Numbered from the stretch's first letter, positions 8,761 to 20,029 are shown. The stretch is 64,000 nt of DNA from Cyanobium sp. Morenito 9A2 (GCF_024345575.1 NZ_JAGQBJ010000001.1:62001-126000); one strand, 5' to 3'. The notes: generated from the sequence alone by a model not told the origin. Translations and numbers: made by a program.

Positions 8761-10101
8761 GTGATCAGCTCTCTCTCTCTCTTCCGCACCCTCTCCCCAC
8801 GCCAGGAGGACCTCCGGCAGCGGTTGCTGGCGGCGGTGCGTCAGCGGCAGGGGGAGTTGGTAGCCCGTTTGTCCCTTCAGTGGGTGCACCGCGTGGGGGT
8901 GGAAGCCCTAGACCCCTTGATGGCTTCGGTGGCTGATCCAGAAGCGGCCGGCTGGTGGCGTCAGTGCCTGCTCGCGGGGTCGGTGGCCCCTTGGGCCCAG
9001 GCCTCCCAGGGCCCGCTTGCGGGGGGACTGGAGGCAGAGCGCTCCGTCCCGGGGGGGGGCTGCGCAGAGGTCCCAGCCTTCGATCGGCCAGCCGCTGAAG
9101 TCGCAGCGGTTGCGCAATACGAGCGGCACGAAGAGTCTCCGAGGCCCCGGGCGGACCTTCCCAACCCTGCCTTCCGGCTCGGTGCAGCGCCCGAGGCAGA
9201 GGCGCTGCCCCTGGCCGCTGGCGTGGCCCCAAGCGGCATGCCAGCGGTGCCCGAGTTCGCGCACTCCAAGGCCCTTGGCGCGGTTGCCGAGGAGAACACT
9301 GGAGACGGCATGGCGGCAGTGAACGTGGCCGAGCCCCTGCCTCTGCCTCTGGCAGAGGCGGCCTTGATCGAAGTGGTGCTCCTGGACGGGCCCGCGGTGT
9401 GCGAGAGCAGCGGCGCAACGCTCTCCGCCGGGGTCACGGATTTGGGCGCACCCGTGGTCGTTGGGACTGCGGAGCCCCCTGAGCCAGCGGCCCAGGCCAG
9501 CGACGTTGCTGGGGTCGCTCCCTCGCGCCTGGGTCGCTTCGCGCGGTTGCGCCACCTGGTGCGCGATTGCTTTGAAGAGGTGGCCAGCACGTTCCAGGGC
9601 CAGGACGAAGAGGGCAACGCTCAACGCGACGACGCTTTCGCCCCCACGCCGGAGCCCTTGCCCCTGGATCGCCCGACCACGGTTGCCCCTGGGGTGGCCC
9701 CCCGGCTCGCTGACCCACTCACCTCCGGCCAACGACCCGCTGACCCCGTGCTCGGAGCGACCCTCAACCCGTTCGAGGCGCCTTGGGTGGCCATCGAGGC
9801 CACGGTGGAGCACCAGCCCTCAGCGTTGAAGCAGCCAGCGTTGCAACTACCTGCCCAGCAAGAGCCCGTCCAGCAACAGCCACTCCAGCAGCGGTCAGTC
9901 CAGGAGCCTTCAGCCGCTGCCCCTGAGGCCCCGATCGGCCCCGTCGGCGCCCCAGCCACCACCACCCGTTTGCCGTACACCCTTAGGCCCGTCAAGGGCG
10001 AGAACCGTCCGGCCCCCCCGGCCCCAGCCCATCCGGCCCTCGATCGTCTGCGCGCCTGGCTACCTGACGAAAGGCTCGACGACCAACGCCGTGCCTCCTG
10101 A
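8761..10101 (+). CDS. Unknown protein, charged N-terminus and Pro/Ala/Gln-rich body
   Basis: I do not recognise this 446-residue protein. The first ~75 residues are helical and charged with conserved-looking Trp residues (LQWVHRVGVEALDPLM, GWWRQCLLAG). The rest is low-complexity, rich in Ala, Pro, Glu and later Gln (repeated QQP/LQQ units near residues 350-385), without membrane segments. A short basic tail ends LRAWLPDERLDDQRRAS. GTG 8761 follows the ABC permease by 10 bases, and the end overlaps nanE by 11 bases, so it sits inside a run of co-oriented genes. A run of nine G at 9051-9059 lies in the frame. GC-rich composition can keep frames open by chance, but position and the helical ends favour a real gene. 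Confidence 0.6.
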   Translation: MISSLSLFRTLSPRQEDLRQRLLAAVRQRQGELVARLSLQWVHRVGVEALDPLMASVADPEAAGWWRQCLLAGSVAPWAQASQGPLAGGLEAERSVPGGGCAEVPAFDRPAAEVAAVAQYERHEESPRPRADLPNPAFRLGAAPEAEALPLAAGVAPSGMPAVPEFAHSKALGAVAEENTGDGMAAVNVAEPLPLPLAEAALIEVVLLDGPAVCESSGATLSAGVTDLGAPVVVGTAEPPEPAAQASDVAGVAPSRLGRFARLRHLVRDCFEEVASTFQGQDEEGNAQRDDAFAPTPEPLPLDRPTTVAPGVAPRLADPLTSGQRPADPVLGATLNPFEAPWVAIEATVEHQPSALKQPALQLPAQQEPVQQQPLQQRSVQEPSAAAPEAPIGPVGAPATTTRLPYTLRPVKGENRPAPPAPAHPALDRLRAWLPDERLDDQRRAS

Positions 10102-10795
10102 GCGTTCCTCGCGCCTAGGGCGCTCCGCCCTGGGGGGGGGCTTGATCGTGTCGGTGCAGGCACCCGAGGGTTCCCCCCTGCGCCATCCGGATGTGATCGC
10201 CGCCATGGCCGAGGCCAGCCTGGCCAACGGCGCGATCGGCGTGCGGCTGGAGAGCCCGGAGCACATCGGCGCCGTGCGTCGCCGCTGTCCCGAGGCGGTG
10301 ATCATCGGTCTCTGGAAGCGCTCGTTTCCAGGGAGCTCGGTGTACATCACCCCGGGCTGGGAGGAGATCCGCGCTGTCTGGGCCGCCGGCGCCGATGTGG
10401 TGGCCCTCGATGCCACCGACCGCCCCCGCCCCGGGGGGGAGCCGCTGGGGGCCTTGATCGAGCGCACCCGCAGGGAACTGGGCGCCTCTTTGATGGCCGA
10501 CATCGACAGCTTGGCCAATGGCCTGCGGGCGGCTGAACTGGGCTGCCAGTGGGTGGGCACCACCCTCTATGGCTACACCGAGGCAAGCTCTGGTCTCAAA
10601 CCACCCGCCTGGGGGCTGCTGGCTCCGCTGCGTCAGCGGCTCCCCAGGGAGGTGGCCTTGATCTGCGAAGGCGGCATCGCAGGCCCTGACCAAGCCGAGC
10701 GGGCTGTGGCCGAAGGTGCCGATGCCGTGGTGGTGGGCACAGCGATCACGGGGGTGGACCTCCAGGTGGCGGCCTACGTGAAGGCTCTTGCCTGA
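10091..10795 (+). CDS. nanE: N-acetylmannosamine-6-phosphate 2-epimerase (NanE family)
   Basis: NanE interconverts ManNAc-6-P and GlcNAc-6-P. The 234-residue TIM-barrel protein shows GLIVSVQAPEGSPL at the first strand, GAIGVRLES, IIGLWKR, VVALDATDRPRP (catalytic Lys/Asp region), MADIDSL and the phosphate-binding end CEGGIAGPDQ plus VVVGTAITG. No sialic acid genes accompany it, so it may serve amino-sugar recycling. GTG 10091 overlaps the upstream gene. The first ~15 residues are not typical and are encoded by a hairpin-forming AGGGCG-CTC-CGCCCT stretch near 10117-10131 followed by a G-run, so the start may be a little further downstream. Confidence 0.85.
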   Translation: MPPERSSRLGRSALGGGLIVSVQAPEGSPLRHPDVIAAMAEASLANGAIGVRLESPEHIGAVRRRCPEAVIIGLWKRSFPGSSVYITPGWEEIRAVWAAGADVVALDATDRPRPGGEPLGALIERTRRELGASLMADIDSLANGLRAAELGCQWVGTTLYGYTEASSGLKPPAWGLLAPLRQRLPREVALICEGGIAGPDQAERAVAEGADAVVVGTAITGVDLQVAAYVKALA

Positions 10796-10852
10796 GCTCT
10801 GTCAGTGAGGGAGGGCTCCAACGCGTGTGAGCGCCCTGGAGCCCCCGAGAGC

Positions 10853-12535
<1,683 letters not shown>

Positions 12536-12633
12536 TCAGGCTCCCACAGGGCCTGGCCGCTTCGCAGGGCGGCGTGGGTGGGGAAATCCGAATCGGGCCT
12601 CAAGCCAGTGGACGCCCCGATAGGGTCGGTGAC

Positions 12634-12882
12634 ATGGACGACATGCTGCAGACCACCCTGGAGAACGTGGTGTCCGACCCGCTGGTGGGGCCGCTGGCTG
12701 GACCGCTCTCAGGGCCGAACTACTTCACCTTTCTCCTGGTGGCTGGGCTGGGACTGTTGATGGCACTGGTTTACGTGCCCCTGCGTCTGTTCCTGACGAT
12801 CACCACCCGCAGCCGCCGGCTGCGGTTGCTTCAGCAGATTCGCCGCCTTCGCGAGGAACTCGGTCAGCCGATCGAGACCTGA
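12634..12882 (+). CDS. Small conserved-looking membrane protein
   Basis: The 82-residue protein has a short acidic N-terminus (MDDMLQTTLENVVSDPL), one clear membrane helix (FTFLLVAGLGLLMALVYVPL) and a strongly basic, Leu/Arg-rich C-terminal helix (RRLRLLQQIRRLREELG) that would lie in the cytoplasm. ATG 12634 is preferred over upstream options that would add Gly/Pro/Arg-rich residues. It is divergent from groEL and convergent with fabG. I do not recognise a named family. Confidence 0.65.
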   Translation: MDDMLQTTLENVVSDPLVGPLAGPLSGPNYFTFLLVAGLGLLMALVYVPLRLFLTITTRSRRLRLLQQIRRLREELGQPIET

Positions 12883-12915
12883 ACCACCGGGACGATTCCC
12901 TCAGGGCCCCACCCT

Positions 12916-13683
12916 TCAGCGCATGACCAAGCCGCCGTCCACCTGCAGCACCTGGCCGGTCATGTAAGCGCCGGCGGGGTCGGCGGCGAGAAAGCGCACG
13001 GCGCTGGCCACTTCCTGGGGTTGACCGAGGCGGGCCAGGGGGATGGCGGCGAGGATCGGCTCTGCCGGCAGATCCTTGGTCATGTCGGTGTTGATGAAGC
13101 CGGGGGCCACAGCGTTCACGGTGACGCCCCGACTGGCGAATTCGGCCGCCGTGCTCCGGGTCAGGCCGATCACACCGGCCTTGGCGGCGCTGTAGTTGGC
13201 CTGGCCCGGATTGCCCATCAGCCCCACCACCGAGGTGATGTTGACGATGCGCCCATGGCGCGCCTTCAGCATCGACCGACTGACAGCCCGGGTGCAGAGG
13301 AAGACGCCGGTGAGGTTGAGATCGATCACGCTGCGCCAGTCGGCGGTCTTCATGCGCATCAGCAAGCCATCGCGGGTGATGCCGGCGTTGTTCACGAGCA
13401 CGTCCACGGCACCGTGGCGCGCCAGCACCGCCTTCACCATGGCCTCCACTTGCTCCTCATCGGCCACGTCGGCGCCGTGGGCCCAGGCCTCGCCCCCTTC
13501 GGCATGGATCTGTGCGACCACCCCTTCGGCGGCGGTCGCGGAAGTGGCGTAGTTCACCACCACCCTGGCTCCGGCACGGGCCAGTTCCAGGGCGATCGCC
13601 CGGCCGATGCCACGGCTTGCCCCTGTCACCAGGGCGGTCTGTCCGACCAGGGGGGCGACGGCAGGCATGGACATGGCTGGCAA
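12916..13683 (-). CDS. fabG: 3-oxoacyl-[acyl-carrier-protein] reductase
   Basis: FabG reduces 3-oxoacyl-ACP with NADPH in fatty acid elongation. The 255-residue short-chain dehydrogenase has the cofactor motif TGASRGIG near residue 20, VNNAG, the catalytic NITSVVGLMGNPGQANYSAAK segment with Ser-Tyr-Lys, and APGFINTDMT, as in bacterial FabG. Start is uncertain among ATG 13683, 13674 and 13668; all leave a short tail before the first strand. The K+ channel gene lies 30 bases upstream on the same strand. Confidence 0.92.
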   Translation of the reverse strand: MPAMSMPAVAPLVGQTALVTGASRGIGRAIALELARAGARVVVNYATSATAAEGVVAQIHAEGGEAWAHGADVADEEQVEAMVKAVLARHGAVDVLVNNAGITRDGLLMRMKTADWRSVIDLNLTGVFLCTRAVSRSMLKARHGRIVNITSVVGLMGNPGQANYSAAKAGVIGLTRSTAAEFASRGVTVNAVAPGFINTDMTKDLPAEPILAAIPLARLGQPQEVASAVRFLAADPAGAYMTGQVLQVDGGLVMR

Positions 13684-13713
13684 CGGCGGCGGGGGCGATC
13701 GTAGGCCGAGGGT

Positions 13714-14853
13714 TCAGCCCGCCATCAGATCGGTGCCCACCAGGGCGGTGCCCAGCAGGGCCGCGAAGCGCTCCAGCTGCTGCTTGCTGCCCAGGACCAC
13801 CAGCAGTTGACCCGGTGCCAGGCGCACGTCACCGCCGGGGTTCGCGATCAAGCTGGTGCCTCCCCTCGAGTACGTGCTGCCCCGGTAGCTGTAGGTGTCA
13901 TTGATCTCAGGTTCCGGCGGACGGATCGCCAGCACCAGAGCGCCGCTGTGGCGTCCGAACTGCATCTCCGCAAGGGTGCGGCCGTTGATGCCTTGCACCA
14001 GCTCCGGGCGATCGCTGAGCTGGAACTCCTCCACCTCGCAGTTGGAGCCTGCCAGCAGATCCATGAAGTCCACCGCCAGGGGACGCAGGGCGGTGGCAGC
14101 CATGGCCCGGCCACCAGCCACGTAGGGACTCACTACTTGGTCTGCCCCCGCCAGCCGCAGCTTGCGTTCAGCCTCATCGCTGTCGGAGCGGGCGATCAGC
14201 CGGCAGTTGGGGGCGATGCCACGGGCGCTGAGCACCACGTAGAGGTTCGCGGCGTTGCTCGGGAGGGCGGCCACCAGGCTGCGGCAGCGGTGGATGCCTG
14301 CCTCCAGAAGGGTCTCATCGAGGGTGGCATCGGCCTGGAGCACGGGCAGCCCCAGCGCTTCGGCAGCCTCTTTGCGTCCGGGGTCCATCTCCACCACGAG
14401 AAGGGCAACGCCCTCGGAGCCGAGCTTTACGGCGATCTCCCGGCCGATGCGGCCGTAGCCGCAGAGGATCACGTGGTCGTCCATCGATTTCAGATAGCGG
14501 CGGAAGCTGCTTTCGCGCAGCCGGCGGAAGTAACCGGACTCACTGAGCCCCAGCAGACTTTGAATGGTGAGCTGCACCACCACCACCCCACCCACGATGG
14601 TGAACACCGTGATGGCGCGACCAGCTGGGGTGAGGGGATTGACCTCGCCGTAGCCGATGGTGCTGATGGTGATCAGCACCATCCAGTAAGAGTCACCCCA
14701 GTCCCAGCCTTCGACAAAGTGGTAGCTGGCTGCCGAGAGATTGACCACCAAGGCCAGCGCCAGCAGAGGTGCTTGCCAAGGTTTGCCGCCTCGGCTGGAG
14801 GGGGCCCGGCGCCGACGAAGGAAGCGCCGCTGGATGTTTTGCGTGGGAAGCAT
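13714..14853 (-). CDS. Two-helix potassium channel with RCK/TrkA domains
   Basis: The 379-residue protein has two membrane helices flanking a pore loop with selectivity filter TISTIGYGEV (near residue 63), then a cytoplasmic TrkA-N Rossmann domain starting HVILCGYGRIGREIA near 127 and a TrkA-C-like C-terminal domain (VRLAPGQLLVVLGSKQQLERF). This is the MthK/Kch-like architecture, in which nucleotide or cation binding to the RCK ring gates the pore. The N-terminal 25 residues are strongly basic. It is transcribed with or just before fabG. Confidence 0.9.
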   Translation of the reverse strand: MLPTQNIQRRFLRRRRAPSSRGGKPWQAPLLALALVVNLSAASYHFVEGWDWGDSYWMVLITISTIGYGEVNPLTPAGRAITVFTIVGGVVVVQLTIQSLLGLSESGYFRRLRESSFRRYLKSMDDHVILCGYGRIGREIAVKLGSEGVALLVVEMDPGRKEAAEALGLPVLQADATLDETLLEAGIHRCRSLVAALPSNAANLYVVLSARGIAPNCRLIARSDSDEAERKLRLAGADQVVSPYVAGGRAMAATALRPLAVDFMDLLAGSNCEVEEFQLSDRPELVQGINGRTLAEMQFGRHSGALVLAIRPPEPEINDTYSYRGSTYSRGGTSLIANPGGDVRLAPGQLLVVLGSKQQLERFAALLGTALVGTDLMAG

Positions 14854-14880
14854 CCGACGGTGCTGTGGGTGGGGAGCCGG

Positions 14881-15735
14881 TTATCCCAGCCCGAGGGCTT
14901 GCAAGGCCTCAGGTACGTCGAGGCGATCCAGGCCCCCGGTTGAACCGATTCCTTGTACTCCCTGGCGCCGGGGAAGTGTGTCGTTGCTGCGACCCAAAGC
15001 CACCACGGGAGTGCCGCTGAGCAGGGCCAGTTCGATGGTCATCGGATCGCTGCCCAGGACCACATCGGCCGCCGCCACCTGGGCGGCCCTCTCCACGGGG
15101 CCACCTTCACGGCTGGTGTGGAGCACGCGCAGACCGGGAAGCTTCAGCCGCACCTGCTCCGGCAGGGCCTGCCAGTTGGCTGCGGGCCAGTCGCCGGCCT
15201 CAGAGCTTGGGGCCAGAAGCAGGGCGGGGCCATCCCCAGCCGGTAGCCCGGCGACCGCCTGCTCCAGCGCCTTACGGGGAAGACTCAGGCGAAAGGCTTC
15301 GGCATCCAGGCTGACCCCCAGGGGGCGGAGGTAGGCGTCCAGGGCCTGGTTGGGCCAGCCACCTGTGGAGCGCACCGGCTCGGTGAGCCCGAAGCCACCT
15401 TGGGCAATCCGGGTGGGGATGTGGGTCATCGAGAGCATCAGGTTCACCTGGCGCCCCGTGGCGAGGTTGATGCAGGCCTGGAAGTCGGGGTCGCGCACGG
15501 AGCCCAGCAGGTTGGCCCAGTCCGCCAGGCTGTTGGCCCCGCCGAAGCAGTCGTCTTCGTCACCGCCGAAGGCGAGCACGCGTTGCAGCTGGGGAAGGAG
15601 TTTCCAGACCGGCGCCGAGGCCGTGGGGGCGACCACCTGCACCTGGGCGTTGAGTTGCTCGGCAACGGCGGCCACGGCCGGGAAGGCCTGCAGTTGGGAT
15701 GCGCTGGATCCGGGGATCAAAAAGAGAACGCGCAT
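14881..15735 (-). CDS. Glycosyltransferase family 9-like protein
   Basis: The 284-residue protein begins [21 protein letters not shown], resembling the donor-side start of ADP-heptose:LPS heptosyltransferase-like (GT9) enzymes. The second half has the GT-B nucleotide-sugar features [20 protein letters not shown] and [24 protein letters not shown]. It is shorter than typical heptosyltransferases and the acceptor is unknown; a role in surface glycan or LPS core is inferred. ATG 15735 is chosen because the longer frame runs through the divergent ispD gene. Confidence 0.75.
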   Translation of the reverse strand: MRVLFLIPGSSASQLQAFPAVAAVAEQLNAQVQVVAPTASAPVWKLLPQLQRVLAFGGDEDDCFGGANSLADWANLLGSVRDPDFQACINLATGRQVNLMLSMTHIPTRIAQGGFGLTEPVRSTGGWPNQALDAYLRPLGVSLDAEAFRLSLPRKALEQAVAGLPAGDGPALLLAPSSEAGDWPAANWQALPEQVRLKLPGLRVLHTSREGGPVERAAQVAAADVVLGSDPMTIELALLSGTPVVALGRSNDTLPRRQGVQGIGSTGGLDRLDVPEALQALGLG

Positions 15736-15814
15736 CGGGGCGGCAGGGGCAGGCTTGTCACGGCCGGATTGTATGAATCTGATCTTGATTTCTTCCCCAC
15801 CCCCTGAACCGCTT

Positions 15815-16507
15815 GTGCATTTACTGATCGCCGCCGCCGGGAGCGGTCGCCGCATGGGTGCCGAGCGCAACAAGCTGCTGCTGAAGGTGGCCGGCCGGCC
15901 CGTGCTGGCCTGGACCCTGGAAGCGGCCCTGGCCTGCGCCGCCATCCGCTGGATCGCATTGGTGGGTCAACCGATCGATCGCTCCGAGGTGGAGGACCTG
16001 GTGGCCGCCGCTGCCCCGGACCGTCCCGTGCTCTGGGTCGATGGCGGTGACTCCCGCCAGGAGTCCGTCCGCCTGGGGCTGGCAGCCCTGCCACCGGAGG
16101 CTGAACACGTCTTGATTCACGATGGTGCCCGCTGTCTGGTGGAGCCCGAACTGCTGGAGCGGTGCGCGTTGGCCGTGCGCCAGGGGCAGGCGGTGATCGC
16201 TGCCATGCCCGTGAGCGACACCATCAAGCGCGTGGATGGCGCCGGCACCATCCTCGACACCCCCGATCGCAGCCAACTCTGGGCGGCTCAGACTCCCCAG
16301 GGCTTTCCGGTCGAGCGGCTGCGTGCCGCCCATGAGCGGGCCCGCCAGGAGCACTGGACCGTGACCGATGACGCCTCGCTGTTCGAGCGCCTGGGCTGGC
16401 CGGTGCAGGTGCTGGTGGCGGAGCCCTCCAACCTCAAGGTCACCACCCCCTTCGACCTGCGCATCGCCGAGGCGGTGTTGGCTGCCCGGATCAGGCCAAC
16501 AGGCTGA
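15815..16507 (+). CDS. ispD: 2-C-methyl-D-erythritol 4-phosphate cytidylyltransferase
   Basis: IspD couples CTP to MEP in the non-mevalonate isoprenoid pathway that feeds carotenoids, chlorophyll phytyl chains and quinones. The protein starts [19 protein letters not shown] after the initiator (the CTP-binding Gly-rich loop), has [14 protein letters not shown], and ends with [39 protein letters not shown], all family hallmarks. GTG 15815 gives 230 residues, the usual length; ATG 15773 would add 14 residues. Its last 17 bases overlap the convergent LD-carboxypeptidase gene. Confidence 0.93.
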   Translation: MHLLIAAAGSGRRMGAERNKLLLKVAGRPVLAWTLEAALACAAIRWIALVGQPIDRSEVEDLVAAAAPDRPVLWVDGGDSRQESVRLGLAALPPEAEHVLIHDGARCLVEPELLERCALAVRQGQAVIAAMPVSDTIKRVDGAGTILDTPDRSQLWAAQTPQGFPVERLRAAHERARQEHWTVTDDASLFERLGWPVQVLVAEPSNLKVTTPFDLRIAEAVLAARIRPTG

Positions 16508-17441
16508 GCCGGCCATTGGAGCCATCCAGGCGCGCGCGGGCCCCCAGGGGCAGGGCGGCGTTGCCGGGGCCGTGGCCCACGTCGAGGCCCCCAAGCACGG
16601 GGATGCCGAGGTCGGCGCTGCGCTCTTTGAGCACCTGCTCGGTGCTGAAGCGCTCCTCCCGGCGGCCTGTCTCTGCCCCTTCATCATCGGTCTGGTCTGA
16701 TTCACCGTCGTCGCTGAAGCGTCCAAAGCCCAGGCCAGCGAGCTGGTGCAGCGCGCCGGTGAGGCGCCAGTGGGTGAGCATGCGATCGACCCGGTAGGGG
16801 GCTTCGCCCACGTCTTCGAGCACCAGCACCGCCCCTTGGAGCGGCGGCAGGTGGGGGGTGCCCAGCAGGTGGGTGGCCACGGTCAGGTTGGCCACCAGCA
16901 AGGGGCCTTCGGCCACCCCCCCCCGCCACTCCTCGCCGCGCAGATCCTCCAGGGGGGCACCGAAGAGCAGATCGTGCAGCCGCTGGCGGCTCCAGGCGGG
17001 CTCTGCCGCCAGGGTGGTGATCAGGGGACCGTGGATGCCCCCGCCGTGGCCTTGGGCCCGTTGGGCCCAGAGCAGGGATGTGACATCGGAGAAGCCCAGC
17101 AGCCAGCCAGGCGCAAGATCCAGGGGGTGCTCCAGCAGTCGCGCGGCCCCCCAACCGCCGCGCACGCAGGCGCGCAGGCCGGCAGGGCCCAGTTCCGGGT
17201 GAGGTTCGAAATCGGCTCGGCGGTGTTCGTCTTTGCCGGCCAGATACCCCCAGCGGCGCTGGCGATCGAAGCCCCCCTCCGGCTCAAGACCCCAGCTCTC
17301 GAGCACGGCCAGCCCGGCTTCCAGTCTCTGGCTATCGGACAGGGCCGAGCTGGCGGCCACCAGCCTCACCCGATCGCCCCGTTTCAGCGGGGTCGGCAGA
17401 TCCGCTCCGAGCGGGTGGCATTGGGGGAGGGGGCTGCTCAT
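16491..17441 (-). CDS. LD-carboxypeptidase (peptidase S66, LdcA-like)
   Basis: The 316-residue protein matches muramoyltetrapeptide LD-carboxypeptidases, which trim the terminal D-Ala from recycled murein tetrapeptides. Features are [15 protein letters not shown] at the start, [15 protein letters not shown] before the nucleophile region, [12 protein letters not shown] (Ser of the S66 catalytic set), HGPLITTL and a C-terminal [22 protein letters not shown] with the catalytic His. A charged insertion rich in Asp, Glu and Arg lies near residues 240-270. ATG 17441 overlaps the end of the ubiA-like gene by four bases. Confidence 0.88.
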   Translation of the reverse strand: MSSPLPQCHPLGADLPTPLKRGDRVRLVAASSALSDSQRLEAGLAVLESWGLEPEGGFDRQRRWGYLAGKDEHRRADFEPHPELGPAGLRACVRGGWGAARLLEHPLDLAPGWLLGFSDVTSLLWAQRAQGHGGGIHGPLITTLAAEPAWSRQRLHDLLFGAPLEDLRGEEWRGGVAEGPLLVANLTVATHLLGTPHLPPLQGAVLVLEDVGEAPYRVDRMLTHWRLTGALHQLAGLGFGRFSDDGESDQTDDEGAETGRREERFSTEQVLKERSADLGIPVLGGLDVGHGPGNAALPLGARARLDGSNGRLSLLA

Positions 17442-18304
17442 GGCAGGCGGCCCAGCACAAGAGCCAGCAGCAGCAGGGCCCCCAGGCGCACTTGCCGGCC
17501 GAAATGCCCGCCATCGAGGCGTCTTGCCTCCCGTTGCATCGCCACCGACGCCACCGCCCACAGGGGCCAGAACAGCGCCCCCACCCCAGCCAGGGCTGCG
17601 GCCATCCCCAGCGCTGCGGCGGTGAGGCCGTAGCTGATCGCCACCGCCAGGGGCGCCCGCTCGGCGAGGGTGAGGGCGCTGCTGCGCAGACCCAGGGCCG
17701 CGTCGTCGCGGCGGTCGGCCATGGCGTAGACGGTGTCGAACCCGAAGGTCCAGGCCAGGGCGGCGAACCACCCCAGGGCCAGGGGCCAGCCCCCCGCCAG
17801 GGAGCCCGTGGCGGCGGCCCAGGGGATGAGCACGGCGAAGCCCCAGCAGAGGGCCAGCACCAGCTGGGGCAGGGCGAACCAACGCTTGGCCGACGGGTAG
17901 AGCAGCACCGGCGGTAGGGCGAGCAGGGCCAGCAGCAGACAGAGGCCCCGGCTGGCCGTCGGCAGGGCCAGCTCCACCGCCAGGGCGAAGAGCAGGCAGA
18001 GCAACAGCAATAGGAAGGCAGCGGCAACACTCACCCGGCCGCTGGCCAGGGGGCGTCCGCGCGTGCGCTCCACCAGGGGGTCGAAGCGCCGGTCCCAGAG
18101 GTCGTTGGCCACACAGCCCGCTCCACTCACCGCCAGACCACCGAGCACGATCCAGCCCACCAGCGCAGCCGGCGGCGGTGCCAGGGGCGTGAGCCAGAGG
18201 CTCCAGCCGGCGGGGATCAGCAGGATCAGGCGGCCGCTGGGTTTGTGCCAGCGCAGCAGCTCGAACCAGCCCCGCAGTAACGAACCGTTGCCGGCGCTGG
18301 CCAT
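17438..18304 (-). CDS. 4-hydroxybenzoate polyprenyltransferase (UbiA family)
   Basis: The 288-residue polytopic membrane protein has the UbiA motif VANDLWDRRFDPLVERTRGRP (NDxxD-type, Mg-prenyl-diphosphate binding) and the second motif FDTVYAMADRRDDAALG. It should prenylate 4-hydroxybenzoate; in cyanobacteria such an enzyme is linked to plastoquinone synthesis (slr0926-type). Length is normal. It is followed by the LD-carboxypeptidase with a four-base overlap, and ppx is divergent. Confidence 0.9.
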   Translation of the reverse strand: MASAGNGSLLRGWFELLRWHKPSGRLILLIPAGWSLWLTPLAPPPAALVGWIVLGGLAVSGAGCVANDLWDRRFDPLVERTRGRPLASGRVSVAAAFLLLLLCLLFALAVELALPTASRGLCLLLALLALPPVLLYPSAKRWFALPQLVLALCWGFAVLIPWAAATGSLAGGWPLALGWFAALAWTFGFDTVYAMADRRDDAALGLRSSALTLAERAPLAVAISYGLTAAALGMAAALAGVGALFWPLWAVASVAMQREARRLDGGHFGRQVRLGALLLLALVLGRLP

Positions 18305-18388
18305 GGACGGGATGGACCCCGGAAGCTGGCGGCACCCTAGGTCGCGCCCCCTGCGGCCTGTTCGGGGTCAGAGGGAGCCGGTGGCAAA

Positions 18389-20029
18389 GTGACGGCGCGT
18401 CCGGGCGATCTGCCCCCCATGCCGGAGCTTGAGCAGCAAAGGGTCTCCGCCAGCGTGGTCTCCGCCAAGAGCCTGCGTCACGTGGCGGCGATCGACATCG
18501 GCACCAACTCGATCCATCTGCTGATCGCAGCGGTGGATCCCGTGCTGCGCAGTTTCAGCGTGGTGCTCACCGAGAAGTCCAGCACCCGCCTCGGGGAGCG
18601 CGACGAGGACACCGGTGCGCTGTCCCCCGAGGCCATCGAGCGCGCCTTCGTCACTTTGCGCCATTGCCGTGAGCTGGCCGCCAGCCACGGGGTGGAACAG
18701 ACCGTGACAGCGGCCACCAGCGCCGTGCGCGAGGCCCCCAACGGCCGGGATTTCCTCCAGGCGGTGCAGGAGCAGCTGGGGCTGGAGGTGGACCTGATCA
18801 GCGGCCAGGAGGAGGCGCGGCTGATCTACCTGGGTGTGCTCTCCGGGATGGCCTTCGGAGACCAGCCTCACCTGATCCTCGACATCGGAGGCGGCTCCAC
18901 CGAGCTGATCCTGGCGGACGGCCGTGATGCCCGGGCCCTCACCAGCACCCGGGTGGGGGCCGTGCGCCTGCAGCGGGATTTCGTGCGCGAGGACCCGATG
19001 CCCCCCGACCGGCGCTCCTTCCTGACCGCGTTCATCCAGGGCTCCCTCGAGCCTGCGGTCGACAAGGTGAAGCGGCGCCTGGAGCCGGGCGAGACACCGG
19101 TGATGGTCGCCACCAGCGGCACCGCCATGGCCCTGGCGGCGATGGCGGCGACCCTCGATGAACGGCCACCGTTGCGGCTCCAGGGATACCGCCTCAGCCG
19201 GGAGCGCCTGGATCTCCTCGTGGCCCGGCTGGTGGAGATGACCCCGGAGCAGCGCCGGGCCCTGCCCACCCTCAATGATCGCCGCGCCGAAATCATCGTG
19301 CCCGGTGCCCTGGTGCTCCAGACCGCCATGGCGATGCTCGGGGTAAGGGAGTTGGTGATCAGCGAGCGCGCCCTGCGGGAGGGGCTGATCGTCGATTGGA
19401 TGCTGCGCAAGGATCTGATCGTTGATCGCTTCGCTTTCCAGAGCTCGATTCGCCAGCGCACGGTGCTGCACCAGGCCCAGCGCTTCGGGGTGGATCAGGC
19501 CCGCGCCGAGCGGGTGGCGGGCCATGCCATCAGCCTTTACGACCAATCGAGCGGGCTGTTGCATGCCGACGGGGGAGCGGGGCGTCAGATGCTCTGGGCT
19601 GCGGCCATGCTGCACGCCTGTGGCCAGCACATCAACATCGGGGCATACCACAAGCACACCTGGTACCTGATCCGCCACGGAGAATTGCTCGGTTACTCCG
19701 AGGCCGAGCAGCTGATGGTGGCGGCCATCGCCCGCTATCACCGCCGCGGCCTGCCCAAGAAACGCCACGAGTCCTGGCAGCTGATCGAAGGGCGCAACCA
19801 GCGGCGCACGGTGGCCTCCATGGCTTTGCTGCTGCGCTTGGCCGCTTCCCTGGACCGGCGACCCGAACCCCTGATTGGGGATCTGCTGCTGCAACCGGGC
19901 GCGGGCAGCGTGAGGATCGCCCTGAAGCCCCTGAGCCCCGAGCTCGATCTGAGCCTGGAACGCTGGAGTCTGCAGGCCTGCGCGCCGGCGGTGATGGAGG
20001 CCATGGGCCTCCATCTGGAGGTCACCTGA
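18389..20029 (+). CDS. ppx: Ppx/GppA exopolyphosphatase
   Basis: This enzyme degrades inorganic polyphosphate from its ends or hydrolyses pppGpp. The 546-residue protein shows the ASKHA-fold motifs: AAIDIGTNSIHLLIA near residue 35, then AVREAPNGRDFL, LILDIGGGSTELIL (second phosphate loop), VGAVRLQRDF and ATSGTA. The C-terminal ~220 residues form an HD-like helical domain (MLHACGQHINIGAYHKHT, IARYHRRGLPK), as in long Ppx. GTG 18389 or ATG 18419 may be the start; the latter removes a weak Pro-rich tip. The last 8 bases overlap the convergent RodZ-like gene. Confidence 0.92.
   Translation: MTARPGDLPPMPELEQQRVSASVVSAKSLRHVAAIDIGTNSIHLLIAAVDPVLRSFSVVLTEKSSTRLGERDEDTGALSPEAIERAFVTLRHCRELAASHGVEQTVTAATSAVREAPNGRDFLQAVQEQLGLEVDLISGQEEARLIYLGVLSGMAFGDQPHLILDIGGGSTELILADGRDARALTSTRVGAVRLQRDFVREDPMPPDRRSFLTAFIQGSLEPAVDKVKRRLEPGETPVMVATSGTAMALAAMAATLDERPPLRLQGYRLSRERLDLLVARLVEMTPEQRRALPTLNDRRAEIIVPGALVLQTAMAMLGVRELVISERALREGLIVDWMLRKDLIVDRFAFQSSIRQRTVLHQAQRFGVDQARAERVAGHAISLYDQSSGLLHADGGAGRQMLWAAAMLHACGQHINIGAYHKHTWYLIRHGELLGYSEAEQLMVAAIARYHRRGLPKKRHESWQLIEGRNQRRTVASMALLLRLAASLDRRPEPLIGDLLLQPGAGSVRIALKPLSPELDLSLERWSLQACAPAVMEAMGLHLEVT

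Noticed and set aside
13807-14943. Long plus-strand ORF opposite the K+ channel
   Set aside because: It is an antisense shadow caused by high GC; the minus strand carries the selectivity filter and RCK motifs.
16491-18335. A single 614-residue protein across the LD-carboxypeptidase and ubiA-like region
   Set aside because: The first half of that long frame is Ala/Pro/Gly/Arg-rich shadow sequence opposite a good UbiA-family gene in another frame; only the part from 17441 has domain signatures.
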